Shown: positions 41,903 to 50,693, counted from the first letter of the stretch. The stretch: 64,000 nt of DNA from Actinocatenispora sp963815125 (GCA_963815125.1 CAWFFM010000002.1:1364001-1428000), one strand, 5' to 3'. Program-made: numbers and translations. The notes: generated from the sequence alone by a model not told the origin.

Positions 41903-43416
41903 GCCGCCGCCCTGGTCCGGAGCTCGATCGCCTCGGCGACGTCGCCCTGGTCGGGCCGGTCCCGGCCCGACAGATCGGAGATCGTCCAGGCGACCCGCAG
42001 GATCCGGTCGTAACCGCGGGCCGACAAGCTTCCCCGGTCCACCAACCGTTCGGCGATCCGGGTGATCTGATGCGGCAACCGCCACTTGGAGGTGCGCAGC
42101 ACGGTGCCGGGGATCGCCGCATTGAGCGGGTTGTCCGACCGTGCCCAGCGCTGTGCCGCGACGGCACGGGCCGACCGGACCCGGCCGGCCACCACCTTCG
42201 AGGAGTCCGGCACCACCACATCGGCCAGCAACTGGGCCGCCCGGACGGGCAACAGGTCGATCTGCAGGTCGACCCGGTCGAGCAACGGACCGGACAAGCG
42301 GCCCAGGTAACGGCGCCGGGCGAGCGGGCTGCAGACGCAGCCACCACCCCGTTCTCCACAGGGACAAGGATTGGCCGCGAGCACCAACTGCACCCTGGCC
42401 GGATAGCAGGTGCTGGCGGCAGCCCTGGCCAGCCGGATCTCACCGTTCTCCAGCGGTTCGCGCAGGGCGTTGAGTACGGCCGGCCGGTATTCCGGAGCCT
42501 CGTCCATGAACAGCACTCCCCGGTGTGCCAGGGACACCGCACCCGGCCGGGGTATACCGGCGCCTCCGCCGACGATGGCCGCCGAGGTGGAGGTGTGGTG
42601 TGGCGCCTGGTACGGAGGTTGACGGATCAGGCCGCTTCCGGGCGGCAGTACGCCGGCTATCGAATGCACCGCGGTGACTTCAAGTGCCGCCGCGTCGTCG
42701 AGCTGGGGAAGGACCGAGGGAAGGCGTTCAGCGAGCATGGTCTTACCCGCCCCAGGTGGCCCGAACAGGGCAAGGTTGTGTCCACCTGCCGCCGCGATCT
42801 CCACACCACGCCGGCCCCGTTCCTGGCCGACCACGTCACACAGGTCCGGCATGTTCGGTGTCGACGGCCCCGGCGCGGCCGGATCGGGCCCGGGCAGTGG
42901 ACCGGTTCCGCGCAGATACTTCAGCAGGCTGCGCAGACTGTCCACCGATCCGACCGTCACCGCAGGAACGAGCGCCGCCTCCTGACTGTTGGCCGCCGGT
43001 ACCAGGATCTGGCCGAAGCCCGCACGGACCGCCGTCAGGACACACGGCAGCACCCCGCGGACGGGCCGGACCTGTCCGTCCAGTCCGAGTTCGCCGAGCA
43101 GTACGGCACCACCCAGCCGCCCGGCCGGTACGACACCCGCGGCGCACAGGATCGCCGCCGCGAGCGCCAGATCGAACATCGACCCGTGCTTCGGTACCGA
43201 GGCCGGCAGGAGGTTGACCGTGATCCTCCGGTTGGGCCAGCTCACCCCGGAGTTGATGGTCGCCGCCCGGATACGTTCCCGGGCCTCGTACAGCGCCGCG
43301 TCCGGCAGACCGGACAGGGTCAGACAGGGCAGCCCGTCCGAAAGGTCGGCCTCCACTTCGACGATGTGGCCGGTCAGCCCGGTCAGCCCCACGCACAGCA
43401 CCCGCGCGTAGCCCAT
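41899..43416 (-). CDS. comM: ComM/YifB-family AAA+ ATPase
   Basis: 505 residues from ATG 43416, two bases after the yraN stop... the intervening base is one. N-terminal Lon-like domain (VEVEADLSDGLPCLTLSGLPD), Mg-chelatase-type AAA core with LALFGPPGAGKTMLAERLP, GVLFMDEAPE, and cysteine cluster NPCPCGERGGGCVCSP, then a helical C-terminus. Proposed to be a helicase promoting branch migration in natural transformation. Adjacent to yraN and dprA in the usual order. Confidence 0.93.
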   Translation of the reverse strand: MGYARVLCVGLTGLTGHIVEVEADLSDGLPCLTLSGLPDAALYEARERIRAATINSGVSWPNRRITVNLLPASVPKHGSMFDLALAAAILCAAGVVPAGRLGGAVLLGELGLDGQVRPVRGVLPCVLTAVRAGFGQILVPAANSQEAALVPAVTVGSVDSLRSLLKYLRGTGPLPGPDPAAPGPSTPNMPDLCDVVGQERGRRGVEIAAAGGHNLALFGPPGAGKTMLAERLPSVLPQLDDAAALEVTAVHSIAGVLPPGSGLIRQPPYQAPHHTSTSAAIVGGGAGIPRPGAVSLAHRGVLFMDEAPEYRPAVLNALREPLENGEIRLARAAASTCYPARVQLVLAANPCPCGERGGGCVCSPLARRRYLGRLSGPLLDRVDLQIDLLPVRAAQLLADVVVPDSSKVVAGRVRSARAVAAQRWARSDNPLNAAIPGTVLRTSKWRLPHQITRIAERLVDRGSLSARGYDRILRVAWTISDLSGRDRPDQGDVAEAIELRTRAAA

Positions 43417-43417
43417 C

Positions 43418-43894
43418 TCAGAACGCTCCACGCAGGTGGTCGAGTTCGTCCTCGGCATCCGCACCGCGCGACATCACGGTGATCACGTCGAAGCGGATCT
43501 GGGTCATGTGGATCCCCGTGTCGTTCATCCACTGGGCCGCGAGCCGACGGATCCGGGCCGCCTTGACGCCGACCACTGCCTGCGCAGGTGGCCCGAACCG
43601 AGTCGAGCGGCGCGTCTTGACCTCGCAGAACACCAAGGCTCCCGGGCGGGGCAGCGGGTCCCGGGCGATCAGGTCCAGCTCGCCGTACCGGCAACGCCAG
43701 TTACGGTCCAGCAGCACCATCCCGTCGGCGATGAGGTGCGCGGCGGCGAGCCGCTCCCCGTACGCGCCGAGGGTCACCCGGTCCTGGTACACCGATCGTC
43801 CGGACCGTCGCGGCGGACGATCGGGGCGCTGTTCCGTCGTTGGACGGACCGTCGGCGGACTGATCTCGTCCGGTTGACTGTCGTGGATGAGCAT
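43418..43894 (-). CDS. yraN: YraN-family (UPF0102) nuclease-fold protein
   Basis: 158 residues. PD-(D/E)xK-like core: LGAYGERLAAAHL, WRCRYGELDLIARD and VFCEVKTRRSTRFG. Start at ATG 43894 is fixed by an excellent AGGAGGTGA site; this makes the N-terminal 38 residues a Pro/Arg-rich extension beyond the usual family start. Function unknown, linked by position to DNA processing genes. Confidence 0.88.
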   Translation of the reverse strand: MLIHDSQPDEISPPTVRPTTEQRPDRPPRRSGRSVYQDRVTLGAYGERLAAAHLIADGMVLLDRNWRCRYGELDLIARDPLPRPGALVFCEVKTRRSTRFGPPAQAVVGVKAARIRRLAAQWMNDTGIHMTQIRFDVITVMSRGADAEDELDHLRGAF

Positions 43895-43964
43895 CCGGTC
43901 ACCTCCTGTGTCGGAGGCAACCGTTGCCTGTTCCTACGGGCGTGCCCGGCCCCGCAGCGTCACC

Positions 43965-43992
43965 TGTGGATGACGCGAGGGGTTGTGGACAA
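43965..43992 (-). other. Two DnaA-box-like sites upstream of yraN
   Basis: Read on the minus strand: TTGTCCACA (43984-43992, perfect to the actinobacterial box) and TCATCCACA (43965-43973, 8/9 to TTATCCACA), 19 bases apart in the same orientation. They lie 71-98 bases upstream of the yraN start. Confidence 0.45.
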
Positions 43993-44158
43993 GCTTGACA
44001 ACTCGACAACGGGCTGGCTTCATACCGAGGGCCATCGAGCCGATCGATATTTCCGCAGGTCAAGCATTCGTTCGCGGAGCCGGCGAGGGAGACGACGAAA
44101 CCCGGGCACCAGCGGTATGAAGAATTTTTCAAACGGCATGCCGTTCGGCGCGGATCCG

Positions 44159-44440
44159 CTACTTGTCGCCATCCGACGGCGCATCACCCGGATGTGGTCC
44201 ACGAGCGGTCCGCGCGCGTCCCGGTACCGGATGATCGCCGGTGTCGATGTCGCGCCCACCCGGCCCGATGTCGGGACGGTATACGCCCTGCACCGGTTCG
44301 GCTTCCTCCGAGGTGCCGGGCATGGCCTCCGGGTTCGGTCCGGTGTCCGCCGGCATCCGTACGTGGCCCTGCCTGTCTCGGTCGGTCGGCGCCTCATGGC
44401 GTCCGGTACGGTCCCGCGCGACCTCATCGTCTTCAGCCAT
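44159..44440 (-). CDS. Doubtful small acidic protein
   Basis: 93 residues, hydrophilic with many Asp/Glu/Pro/Gly; no domain, no membrane segment. No Shine-Dalgarno before ATG 44440 and codon third positions are less GC-biased than in surrounding genes. It is listed because it is the most gene-like frame between DUF2469 and yraN on the operon strand, but it may be chance. Confidence 0.22.
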   Translation of the reverse strand: MAEDDEVARDRTGRHEAPTDRDRQGHVRMPADTGPNPEAMPGTSEEAEPVQGVYRPDIGPGGRDIDTGDHPVPGRARTARGPHPGDAPSDGDK

Positions 44441-44500
44441 GTCGGACTACTACCCACGGCGCGGCATGGCAACCCACCCGCAGCTGGACATCGAGCGGGA

Positions 44501-44824
44501 TCAGGTACCGAAGCTTGCATCGTTCGGTAATGAGATGTCCGGTTTATCCAGCTCCTCGATGTTGACGTCCTTGAACGTCATCACCCGCACATGCTTCACG
44601 AAACGCGCAGGGCGGTACATGTCCCAGACCCACGCGTCCGTCATCTCCACTTCGAAGTACACCTCACCGTCGGTGTTGCGTACCGACAGGTCCACCGCGT
44701 TGGCCAGGTAGAAGCGACGCTCGGTCTCGACCACGTAGGAGAACTGGCGAACGATGTCCCGGTACTCCCGATAGAGCTGAAGCTCCATCTCCGTCTCGTA
44801 CTTCTCGAGATCCTCGGCGCTCAT
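44501..44824 (-). CDS. DUF2469 family protein
   Basis: 107 residues. Acidic start MSAEDLEKYETEMELQLYRE, then FSYVVETERRFYLANAVDL and VYFEVEMTDAWVWDMYRP, highly conserved among actinobacteria (Rv2901c-like from memory). Function unknown. It follows rnhB by 81 bases on the same strand, the usual order. Confidence 0.9.
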   Translation of the reverse strand: MSAEDLEKYETEMELQLYREYRDIVRQFSYVVETERRFYLANAVDLSVRNTDGEVYFEVEMTDAWVWDMYRPARFVKHVRVMTFKDVNIEELDKPDISLPNDASFGT

Positions 44825-44905
44825 CTCGTCCTGTCCTCCATGCCGATATTGTCGCCCACGCCGCGCCCCTGGTCATCGTCGGGACGCACCGACACCCCGA
44901 CGGGA

Positions 44906-45643
44906 TCATGCATCGGTCGTTCCCTCCGCGATCACCGTTGCGCCCCGGCGCTGGGACCGGCCCGCCGAGGTGCATCCCCCATGGGCCGGGTCGAGCCGTT
45001 CTGCGGCGGCCGCCACGTTGGCGTAGGACCAGCGATGCTCCGGGCACGGCCCGTAGCGCTGCAGTGCAGCCGTGTGTACCGGTGTCGCATATCCCTTGTG
45101 TTCCGCGAATCCGTACCGCGGCCAGCACGCGTCCAACTCGGTCATCATCCGGTCGCGGGTGACCTTGGCCAGTACGCTGGCCGCCGCGACGCAGGCGGCG
45201 ATCTGGTCGCCCTTCCAGACCGCCAACCCGGGCACACCCACCCCGTCCACACTGAACCCGTCGGTCAGCACGTAGTCGGGTCGTTGCCCCAGCCGGGCCA
45301 GCGCCCGACGCATGCCGGCGAGATTGGACACATGCAGGCCACGACCGTCGACCTCGGTCGGTGGGATGACCACCACCGAATAGGCGGCGGCCCGCGCCAG
45401 CACCTCCGCGTACACCCGTTCCCGCGCCGCCGGGGTGAGCAGCTTGGAGTCGGCGAGCCCGGGTATCTCACCCCGACGTCCGGCCGGCAGGATGGCCGCC
45501 GCGACCACCAGAGGTCCCGCGCACGCGCCCCTACCCGCCTCGTCGGCACCGGCGATGTGCCGGAAGCCCCGCCGGCGCAGAGCCTGCTCAAGGGCGTACA
45601 TACCGGCATCACGACGAATTACGGTCCGTTGTGGCGCCAACAC
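44906..45643 (-). CDS. rnhB: Ribonuclease HII
   Basis: 245 residues from GTG 45643, with GGAGGTGG seven bases upstream. Removes ribonucleotides from DNA and RNA primers. Catalytic motif AGADEAGRGACAGPLV, plus LADSKLLTPAARERVY, AASVLAKVTRDRMM and HKGYATPVH. The upstream continuation of the frame is not family-like. A C-terminal tail after the core is poorly conserved. Confidence 0.94.
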   Translation of the reverse strand: MLAPQRTVIRRDAGMYALEQALRRRGFRHIAGADEAGRGACAGPLVVAAAILPAGRRGEIPGLADSKLLTPAARERVYAEVLARAAAYSVVVIPPTEVDGRGLHVSNLAGMRRALARLGQRPDYVLTDGFSVDGVGVPGLAVWKGDQIAACVAAASVLAKVTRDRMMTELDACWPRYGFAEHKGYATPVHTAALQRYGPCPEHRWSYANVAAAAERLDPAHGGCTSAGRSQRRGATVIAEGTTDA

Positions 45644-45752
45644 GACCCGGCCACCTCCGTCATCGCCGACCTCAACCTGGCCTGCCACCCATCGTCTGCT
45701 GGCGACCTCCAGCGTACGGCCGGCCGGTCGGCGGCGGACACCGCAGCACCGC

Positions 45753-46448
45753 TCATGGATCCGGCACCGCGTCGAAGACGCCCGGTACCCCCAGCCACTC
45801 CGGACGCAGCGGCCACTGGCCCTGGCCGTCATCGGCGTTGGGCTGCCAGTACAGCGCGAACGCGTGCCCGATCACCGAACCGTCCGGAATCGTCGCGTTG
45901 TCGATGTCGCGGTCCTGCAGATAGTGCTCCCGCGAGTCGCCGGACGCGGACCGGTGATCGCCCATCACCCAGAGCCGATCCTTCGGTACGGTCACATCGA
46001 ACGGTGCCTCGCTGGGCGGATTCGGCACCCCGCGCAGATCGCGGTAGAGGTAGGCCGATTCGTCCAGGGCATGCCCGTTCACCGTGATCCGGCTGGACCG
46101 GTCGCAACAGACCACATGGTCACCGCCCACCGCGATCACGCGTTTGATGAAGTCCTTCTCGGCCGGGTCGCTGCGCCAGGAGACCGGTGAGGTGAACACG
46201 ATGATCTCCCCTCGCCGAGGGTCGCGGAAGTCGTAGACGAGCTTGTTGACCAGCACCCGGTCCTGGATGTTGAGCGTGTGCTCCATCGACCCGGACGGGA
46301 TCCAGAAGGTCTGCAGGACGAAGACCCGCACGACCACGGCCACCAGGACCGCCACCACGACGAGAATGGGGAGTTCGCGCCAGAAGGAACTGCGCCGCTT
46401 GGGCTGCTGCGCGTCGGCCGGCTCATGCCGTTCGTGCGTTTCGGTCAC
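45753..46448 (-). CDS. lepB: Type I signal peptidase (copy 1)
   Basis: 231 residues. Cuts Sec/Tat signal peptides. One N-terminal membrane segment (about 24-45), catalytic Ser in FWIPSGSMEHTL, general-base Lys in DFIKRVIAVGGD, and MGDHRSASGDSR. A Cys pair (VVCCDR) follows the Lys region. Start GTG 46448. Lies 86 bases downstream of a second lepB; the two are not close duplicates and probably split substrates. Confidence 0.93.
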   Translation of the reverse strand: MTETHERHEPADAQQPKRRSSFWRELPILVVVAVLVAVVVRVFVLQTFWIPSGSMEHTLNIQDRVLVNKLVYDFRDPRRGEIIVFTSPVSWRSDPAEKDFIKRVIAVGGDHVVCCDRSSRITVNGHALDESAYLYRDLRGVPNPPSEAPFDVTVPKDRLWVMGDHRSASGDSREHYLQDRDIDNATIPDGSVIGHAFALYWQPNADDGQGQWPLRPEWLGVPGVFDAVPDP

Positions 46449-46534
46449 CCGCGAAGCGTACGACGTCCACCGGAACCACGCCGCACGGACACTGCCCCGA
46501 TACGTAACGTCATATCGGCGCCCAGTCGGGTACG

Positions 46535-47236
46535 CTACGGCACCTTACGGAACGTGCCCGGAACACCGAGAACGCGCCAGTGTCCGGGAGGCCAGGCGAC
46601 CGCGATGGCGCGGCCGATGACGTCAGCCCGGGACACCACACCCCGACAGCGCGAGTCCTGGGACACCGCACGATGGTCACCCAGTACGAACAGACCACCG
46701 GCAGGCACCCGGTACGGGCCGAACCGGCGGGCTCGGCACTCCCCCGGGCTGGGCGGGGTGTCCACCGGCGGGTCGTCGAACACGTACGGCTCGTCCAGCG
46801 GGTGCATGTCGACCGTCACGCGGCCCCGGCGGTCGCAGCACGCCACGACGTCGCCGGGCAACCCCACGACGCGTTTGACGTAGTCCTCCTGGCCCGTCGG
46901 CGGGGCACCCAGCAGACGGTTGACTGGGCTGGCCCCGGCCGACCCGGTCTCGGGCGCCCAGCCATCGGTGCCCCGGAACACCACGACCTCACCGCGTCGT
47001 GGTGTCCGGAGGTCGTAGGCGGTCCTGTCGACCAGGATCCGGTCACCGACCCGCAGGGTCTGTTCCATCGAACCGGACGGCACCAGGAACAGCGCCACCA
47101 GGAAGGTCCGCAGCAGCACCGCCACCACAACGGCGACCAGTACGAGCAGCAGGCTCTCCTGCCACCAGCGCAGACCACGCAACCAGCGGCGCAGCGCAGA
47201 GCCCGACCGCGCTACGGCCCGGCCGTCGGTCGTCAT
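46535..47236 (-). CDS. lepB2: Type I signal peptidase (copy 2)
   Basis: 233 residues from ATG 47236. Membrane segment at about 25-45, LVPSGSMEQTLRVGDRILVDR with the catalytic Ser, DYVKRVVGLPGDVVACCDR with the Lys, LGDHRAVSQDSR. Start at GTG 47254 is rejected because it sits inside the rplS hairpin. No ribosome site is visible before the ATG: the five bases between hairpin and ATG leave no room, so initiation is probably weak or uses the unfolded stem. Confidence 0.9.
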   Translation of the reverse strand: MTTDGRAVARSGSALRRWLRGLRWWQESLLLVLVAVVVAVLLRTFLVALFLVPSGSMEQTLRVGDRILVDRTAYDLRTPRRGEVVVFRGTDGWAPETGSAGASPVNRLLGAPPTGQEDYVKRVVGLPGDVVACCDRRGRVTVDMHPLDEPYVFDDPPVDTPPSPGECRARRFGPYRVPAGGLFVLGDHRAVSQDSRCRGVVSRADVIGRAIAVAWPPGHWRVLGVPGTFRKVP

Positions 47237-47241
47237 GAACA

Positions 47242-47272
47242 ACGGCCGACGCACGAAACGTGCGTCGGCCGT
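47242..47272 (-). terminator. Perfect 14-bp hairpin after rplS, abutting lepB2
   Basis: 47242-47255 pairs with 47259-47272 across the 3-base loop AAA (TTT on the transcript). It lies 64 bases past the rplS stop and ends five bases before the lepB2 ATG. It can both terminate the ribosomal-protein transcript and hide the lepB2 start. Confidence 0.75.
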
Positions 47273-47335
47273 GATGCGGACGAGCCACTCGCCGGCCGGG
47301 CGGTCATCTCACTCACCCGAACCCTGCGACAGCGG

Positions 47336-47692
47336 TCAGCTGGCGCTCGGCTCGCGCTTCTCCTTGATCTTCGCGGCCTTGCCGCGCAGGTTGCGCAGGT
47401 AGTAGAGCTTCGCCCGGCGGACGTCACCACGGACCGCGACCTCGATCTTGTCGATGACCGGGGTGTTGACCGGGAAGGTCCGCTCCACGCCCACGCCGAA
47501 GCTGACCTTGCGGACGGTGAACGTCTCGCGCAGACCGGCGCCCTGGCGGCGGATCACCACGCCCTGGAAGACCTGGATACGGGACCGGCTGCCCTCAACG
47601 ACGCGGACCGAGACCTTCAGCGTGTCACCCGGACGAAAGTCCGGGATGTCTACCCGCTGGGACTGAGCATCGAGAGTGTCCAGCGTGTTCAT
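47336..47692 (-). CDS. rplS: 50S ribosomal protein L19
   Basis: 118 residues, full length. Seen: FRPGDTLKVSVRVVEGSRSR, IQVFQGVVIRRQGAG, TFTVRKVSFGVGVERTFP and the basic C-terminus RRAKLYYLRNLRGKAAKIKE. GAGGAAG ribosome site. Follows trmD by 123 bases in the rpsP-rimM-trmD-rplS order. Confidence 0.96.
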   Translation of the reverse strand: MNTLDTLDAQSQRVDIPDFRPGDTLKVSVRVVEGSRSRIQVFQGVVIRRQGAGLRETFTVRKVSFGVGVERTFPVNTPVIDKIEVAVRGDVRRAKLYYLRNLRGKAAKIKEKREPSAS

Positions 47693-47815
47693 CGCGACTG
47701 CTTCCTCAAACTCAAGGGCGCGCGTGAGCGCCGGTGGAAGATTCCTTCGAGGTGCGGGCCGTACCAGAGCAGCTACCCGGGCTCCCCGGGGCGTCTGCTG
47801 CCCGCGGCAACCCCA

Positions 47816-48589
47816 TCACTCTGCCACACCTGATCCGTGGGATGGGTGACCACCCTCGGCGAGTACGGCACGGTCCGTCCTGTCCAGGGTACCGGGTGGC
47901 AGAGAGTCGAAAAGATCGGGGCGTCGGGTGACGGTCCGCAACAGGGCCTGATCCCGCCGCCACCGGGCGATCCGGCCGTGGTCGCCGGATCTGAGCACCT
48001 CGGGAACGGCACGCTCACGCCAGACCGCCGGCTTGGTGTACAGCGGCGCCTCCAGCAGGCCGTCCGTGTGGGACTCCTCGACCAGGGAGTCGGCATTGCC
48101 CAGCACGCCGGGCAGCAGCCGGGTCACCGCCTCGACCACGGCGAGCGCGGCGACCTCACCGCCGAAGACCACGAAATCGCCCAGGGAGATCTCGGTAACC
48201 GGCATCCGCTCGGCCGCACTGTCCAGTACCCGCTGATCGATCCCCTCGTACCGGCCGCAAGCGAAGAGCAGCCACGGCTCGGCCGCGAGATCCTGTGCCA
48301 CCCGCTGGGTCAGCGGCATCCCGGCCGGGCTCGGTACGAGCAGCCTGGGCGGTGCCAGACCGGCGGGCGCCAGCGCGTCCAGCGCGGCGCCCCACGGCTC
48401 GGGGCGCATGACCATACCGGGGCCACCGCCGTAAGGCGTGTCGTCGACCGTGCGGTGCACATCGGAGGTCCAGGTGCGCAGATCATGCACGTCGAGCTGG
48501 AGCAGACCGGCCCGCCGGGCCCGCCCGATCAGCGACAACTCCAGCGGCGACAGATAGTCGGGAAAGATGGTGACGATGTCGATCCGCAC
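47816..48589 (-). CDS. trmD: tRNA (guanine37-N1)-methyltransferase
   Basis: 257 residues from GTG 48589, with GAGGAGGG upstream. Methylates G37 of tRNAs reading CNN codons, preventing frameshifts. Knot-fold motifs: DIVTIFPDYLSPLELSL, DDTPYGGGPGMVMRPEP, ACGRYEGIDQRV, ISLGDFVVFGGEVAAL. The frame continues upstream 20 codons without support. Confidence 0.95.
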   Translation of the reverse strand: MRIDIVTIFPDYLSPLELSLIGRARRAGLLQLDVHDLRTWTSDVHRTVDDTPYGGGPGMVMRPEPWGAALDALAPAGLAPPRLLVPSPAGMPLTQRVAQDLAAEPWLLFACGRYEGIDQRVLDSAAERMPVTEISLGDFVVFGGEVAALAVVEAVTRLLPGVLGNADSLVEESHTDGLLEAPLYTKPAVWRERAVPEVLRSGDHGRIARWRRDQALLRTVTRRPDLFDSLPPGTLDRTDRAVLAEGGHPSHGSGVAE

Positions 48590-48665
48590 CAGCCCCGCCC
48601 TCCTCGACCCGATCTGCGGGCAGCGTCCGAGCCGGCGCCTGCGGTCCACGGCGCCGGACTGATGT

Positions 48666-49196
48666 TCACAGGTCCAGCAGGCCCTCAGGGGGAGTCAGTA
48701 CGATCCGACCCGCCCGAAGGTCGACCTCGGGGACCATCGCCGTGACGAACGGCACGAGGGCCTCCCGGCCGTCCGGACGCAGGATCACGAGCAGGTCCGA
48801 GGCGGGTACGTGTTCCACCCGGACCAGTTCGCCGAGCGGTTCACCGGCGATGTCGACCGCGGTGAGACCGACCAGTTGATGGTCCAGGAATTCGTCCGGA
48901 TCGTCCGGCTCGGCCAGCCCGACGCTGTCCACCAACAGGACAGTGCCCCGGACAGCCTCCGCCGCGTTACGGTCCATGATCTCCGCGAAACCGACGATCA
49001 GCGCAGCGCCGCCGGGCCCGGCCATCGCGGTGTGCCCACGGGCGTACTCCACGGTGAGCGGGCCGACCTCCGCCGGCTCGGTGACCAGCACCGAGCCGGC
49101 GGAGAAACGGTCCATCGGATCGTCGGTACGCACGCTCACCAGGACTTCGCCTCGTACGCCGTGCGGCTTGCCGATCCGTCCGACAGTCAGCAGCAC
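48666..49196 (-). CDS. rimM: Ribosome maturation factor RimM
   Basis: 176 residues from GTG 49196, one base after the khpA stop. Assembles the 30S head around S19. N-terminal RimM domain LTVGRIGKPHGVRGEVLVSV, C-terminal PRC barrel with FLDHQLVGLTAVD and ALVPFVTAMVPEVDL. Upstream frame lies inside khpA and is rejected. Confidence 0.94.
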   Translation of the reverse strand: MLLTVGRIGKPHGVRGEVLVSVRTDDPMDRFSAGSVLVTEPAEVGPLTVEYARGHTAMAGPGGAALIVGFAEIMDRNAAEAVRGTVLLVDSVGLAEPDDPDEFLDHQLVGLTAVDIAGEPLGELVRVEHVPASDLLVILRPDGREALVPFVTAMVPEVDLRAGRIVLTPPEGLLDL

Positions 49197-49197
49197 A

Positions 49198-49449
49198 TCA
49201 GTAGCTGTCGACGATCTCGACACGGACCCCGCGACCACCGACAGAGCCGACCACCTGGCGCAGCGCCTTGGCGGTACGGCCACCACGGCCGATCACGGTA
49301 CCCAGATCGTCGGGGTGCACCCGCACCTCCAGCCGCTTACCACGGCGGGAGTTGACCATGCGCACCCGAACGTCGTCAGGGTGTTCGACGATTCCCCGCA
49401 CCAGGTGGTCGAGAGCGGGGCGAAGCGTGTCAGGACTCTGCGCCGGCAT
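49198..49449 (-). CDS. khpA: KH-domain RNA-binding protein KhpA
   Basis: 83 residues from ATG 49449, overlapping the rpsP coding end by 20 bases. Single type-II KH domain; GTVIGRGGRTAKALRQVV carries the GxxG RNA-binding loop. Known partner is KhpB/Jag; not in this window. Position between rpsP and rimM is conserved across Gram-positives. Confidence 0.93.
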   Translation of the reverse strand: MPAQSPDTLRPALDHLVRGIVEHPDDVRVRMVNSRRGKRLEVRVHPDDLGTVIGRGGRTAKALRQVVGSVGGRGVRVEIVDSY

Positions 49450-49939
49450 CCGTACCGGGCTTTCCCTCGGTCTTGTCGGCCGCATCGGCCTTGCCTGCGT
49501 CGGCCTTCGCCTCGGCCTTACCGGAATCGGCCTTGGCCTCGGTCTTCTTGGCCGGCTTCTTCTTCTCGGTCTTGGCCTCGGGCTTGCCGTCGGTCAGACC
49601 GCCGGCCGCCTTGGCCTCCTCCTCGTACCGGGCCTGCCGGTCCTGCTTCGGCGCGGCGACCTTCAGCGGTTCCGGGGCGGGCTCGCCCTTGAACTTCTGC
49701 CAGTCGCCGGTCCGGGACAGGATCGCCCGTACCGGGTCGCTCGGCTGCGCGCCGACGGTCAGCCAGTGCTGCACCCGGTCGGATTTGACCTCGATGAACG
49801 AGGGGTCCTCCTTCGGGTGGTACTTGCCGACCTCTTCGATGACCCGACCGTCCCGCTTACTGCGGGCGTCGGCCACCACGATGCGGTACTGCGGGTTACG
49901 GATCTTCCCCAGCCGCTTGAGCCGGATGCGTACTGCCAC
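49430..49939 (-). CDS. rpsP: 30S ribosomal protein S16 with long charged tail
   Basis: 169 residues from GTG 49939 (AGGAGCG nine bases upstream). First 85 residues are S16: RIRLKRLGKIRNPQYRIVVAD, VEEVGKYHP-type turn, and SDPVRAILSRTGDWQKF. The last 80 are a Lys/Ala/Glu-rich low-complexity tail, longer than in most bacteria but typical of actinobacteria. First gene of the operon. Confidence 0.94.
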   Translation of the reverse strand: MAVRIRLKRLGKIRNPQYRIVVADARSKRDGRVIEEVGKYHPKEDPSFIEVKSDRVQHWLTVGAQPSDPVRAILSRTGDWQKFKGEPAPEPLKVAAPKQDRQARYEEEAKAAGGLTDGKPEAKTEKKKPAKKTEAKADSGKAEAKADAGKADAADKTEGKPGTDAGAES

Positions 49940-50078
49940 GGTTGTGTTCGCTCCTGTGTCGGATAGCTCCGGAATACGGCCCCTGCAGACCACGTGGGGC
50001 ATGGCCAGCAGGCGGCGTATTGCCGAATGCTTGTTGACTGGCGACGCACCGGGTAGAGGGCGCCGGACACGCGCCGGT

Positions 50079-50693
50079 TCAACCAGCCATTGTGCCAGAC
50101 ACCCGAGGAGCGGACGAACCCGCCACCGCCGAGCCCACCAGATCCCCGGTACGGCACACGGTGACGAACTCCTCATGCAGGTTGGTCGCGGTCGCCCGGG
50201 CCAGTTCGTCCGCACCGATCAGTTCGCCGCCCGGACTGGTCCGGTCGAAGGTGAAGGTCGCATCGATGGGCAGCAGCACCTGGTAACCGAGATCGCTTCC
50301 CACCCGGCTGGTGGTCTCCACGCAGAAGTTGGTCTGGATGCCGGCCACCACGAGCTGCCTGGCGCCACGGGCGGTCAGCCAGTGGTGCAGGTCGGGCGTG
50401 CCGTAGAAGGCCGCGTGGACGCTCTTGACGATCTCCAGGTCCGGCGTCAGGTCGGCGACCTCGGGCTTGTACGCCTGCCCTGGTGCGTCCCGCGCCAACG
50501 GTGACCCGGGCTCGACCGAGACGTGCCGGACCCGTACGACCGGCCGGCCCGTGCCCGCCCAATGCTCCACCAGCCGGGCGATGTTGGCCTCGGCGTCCGG
50601 ATTGTTACGGCGGCCCCAGTAGCTGCCGTCGTCGAAGGCACGCTGCACGTCGATCAGGACCAGCACGGCGTCGGAGGCCACGGTGATTGTCAT
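50079..50693 (-). CDS. Isochorismatase-family cysteine hydrolase
   Basis: 204 residues from ATG 50693. Catalytic triad visible: Asp in VLVLIDVQRAF, Lys in IVKSVHAAFYGT, Cys in AGIQTNFCVETTSR. Cleaves small amides such as nicotinamide, N-carbamoyl compounds or isochorismate; which one cannot be read from sequence. It follows proS (stop 50781) by 87 bases that include a hairpin. Confidence 0.87.
   Translation of the reverse strand: MTITVASDAVLVLIDVQRAFDDGSYWGRRNNPDAEANIARLVEHWAGTGRPVVRVRHVSVEPGSPLARDAPGQAYKPEVADLTPDLEIVKSVHAAFYGTPDLHHWLTARGARQLVVAGIQTNFCVETTSRVGSDLGYQVLLPIDATFTFDRTSPGGELIGADELARATATNLHEEFVTVCRTGDLVGSAVAGSSAPRVSGTMAG

Larger units (their letters stand above)
43895..44500. other. 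606-base region without a confident gene
   Basis: Between yraN and DUF2469. Two DnaA-box-like sites lie at 43965-43973 and 43984-43992. A TTGACA hexamer occurs at 43995-44000 on the plus strand. Minus-strand frame 44159-44440 (93 aa, acidic and hydrophilic, ATG 44440) and a plus-strand frame from 44117 both have third-position GC well below their neighbours and no ribosome site, so I call neither. The region may be regulatory or a decayed gene. Confidence 0.45.

Noticed and set aside
44117..44530. Plus-strand frame beginning MKNFSNGMPFG
   Set aside because: No ribosome site, weak third-position GC, and it runs into the DUF2469 gene antisense.
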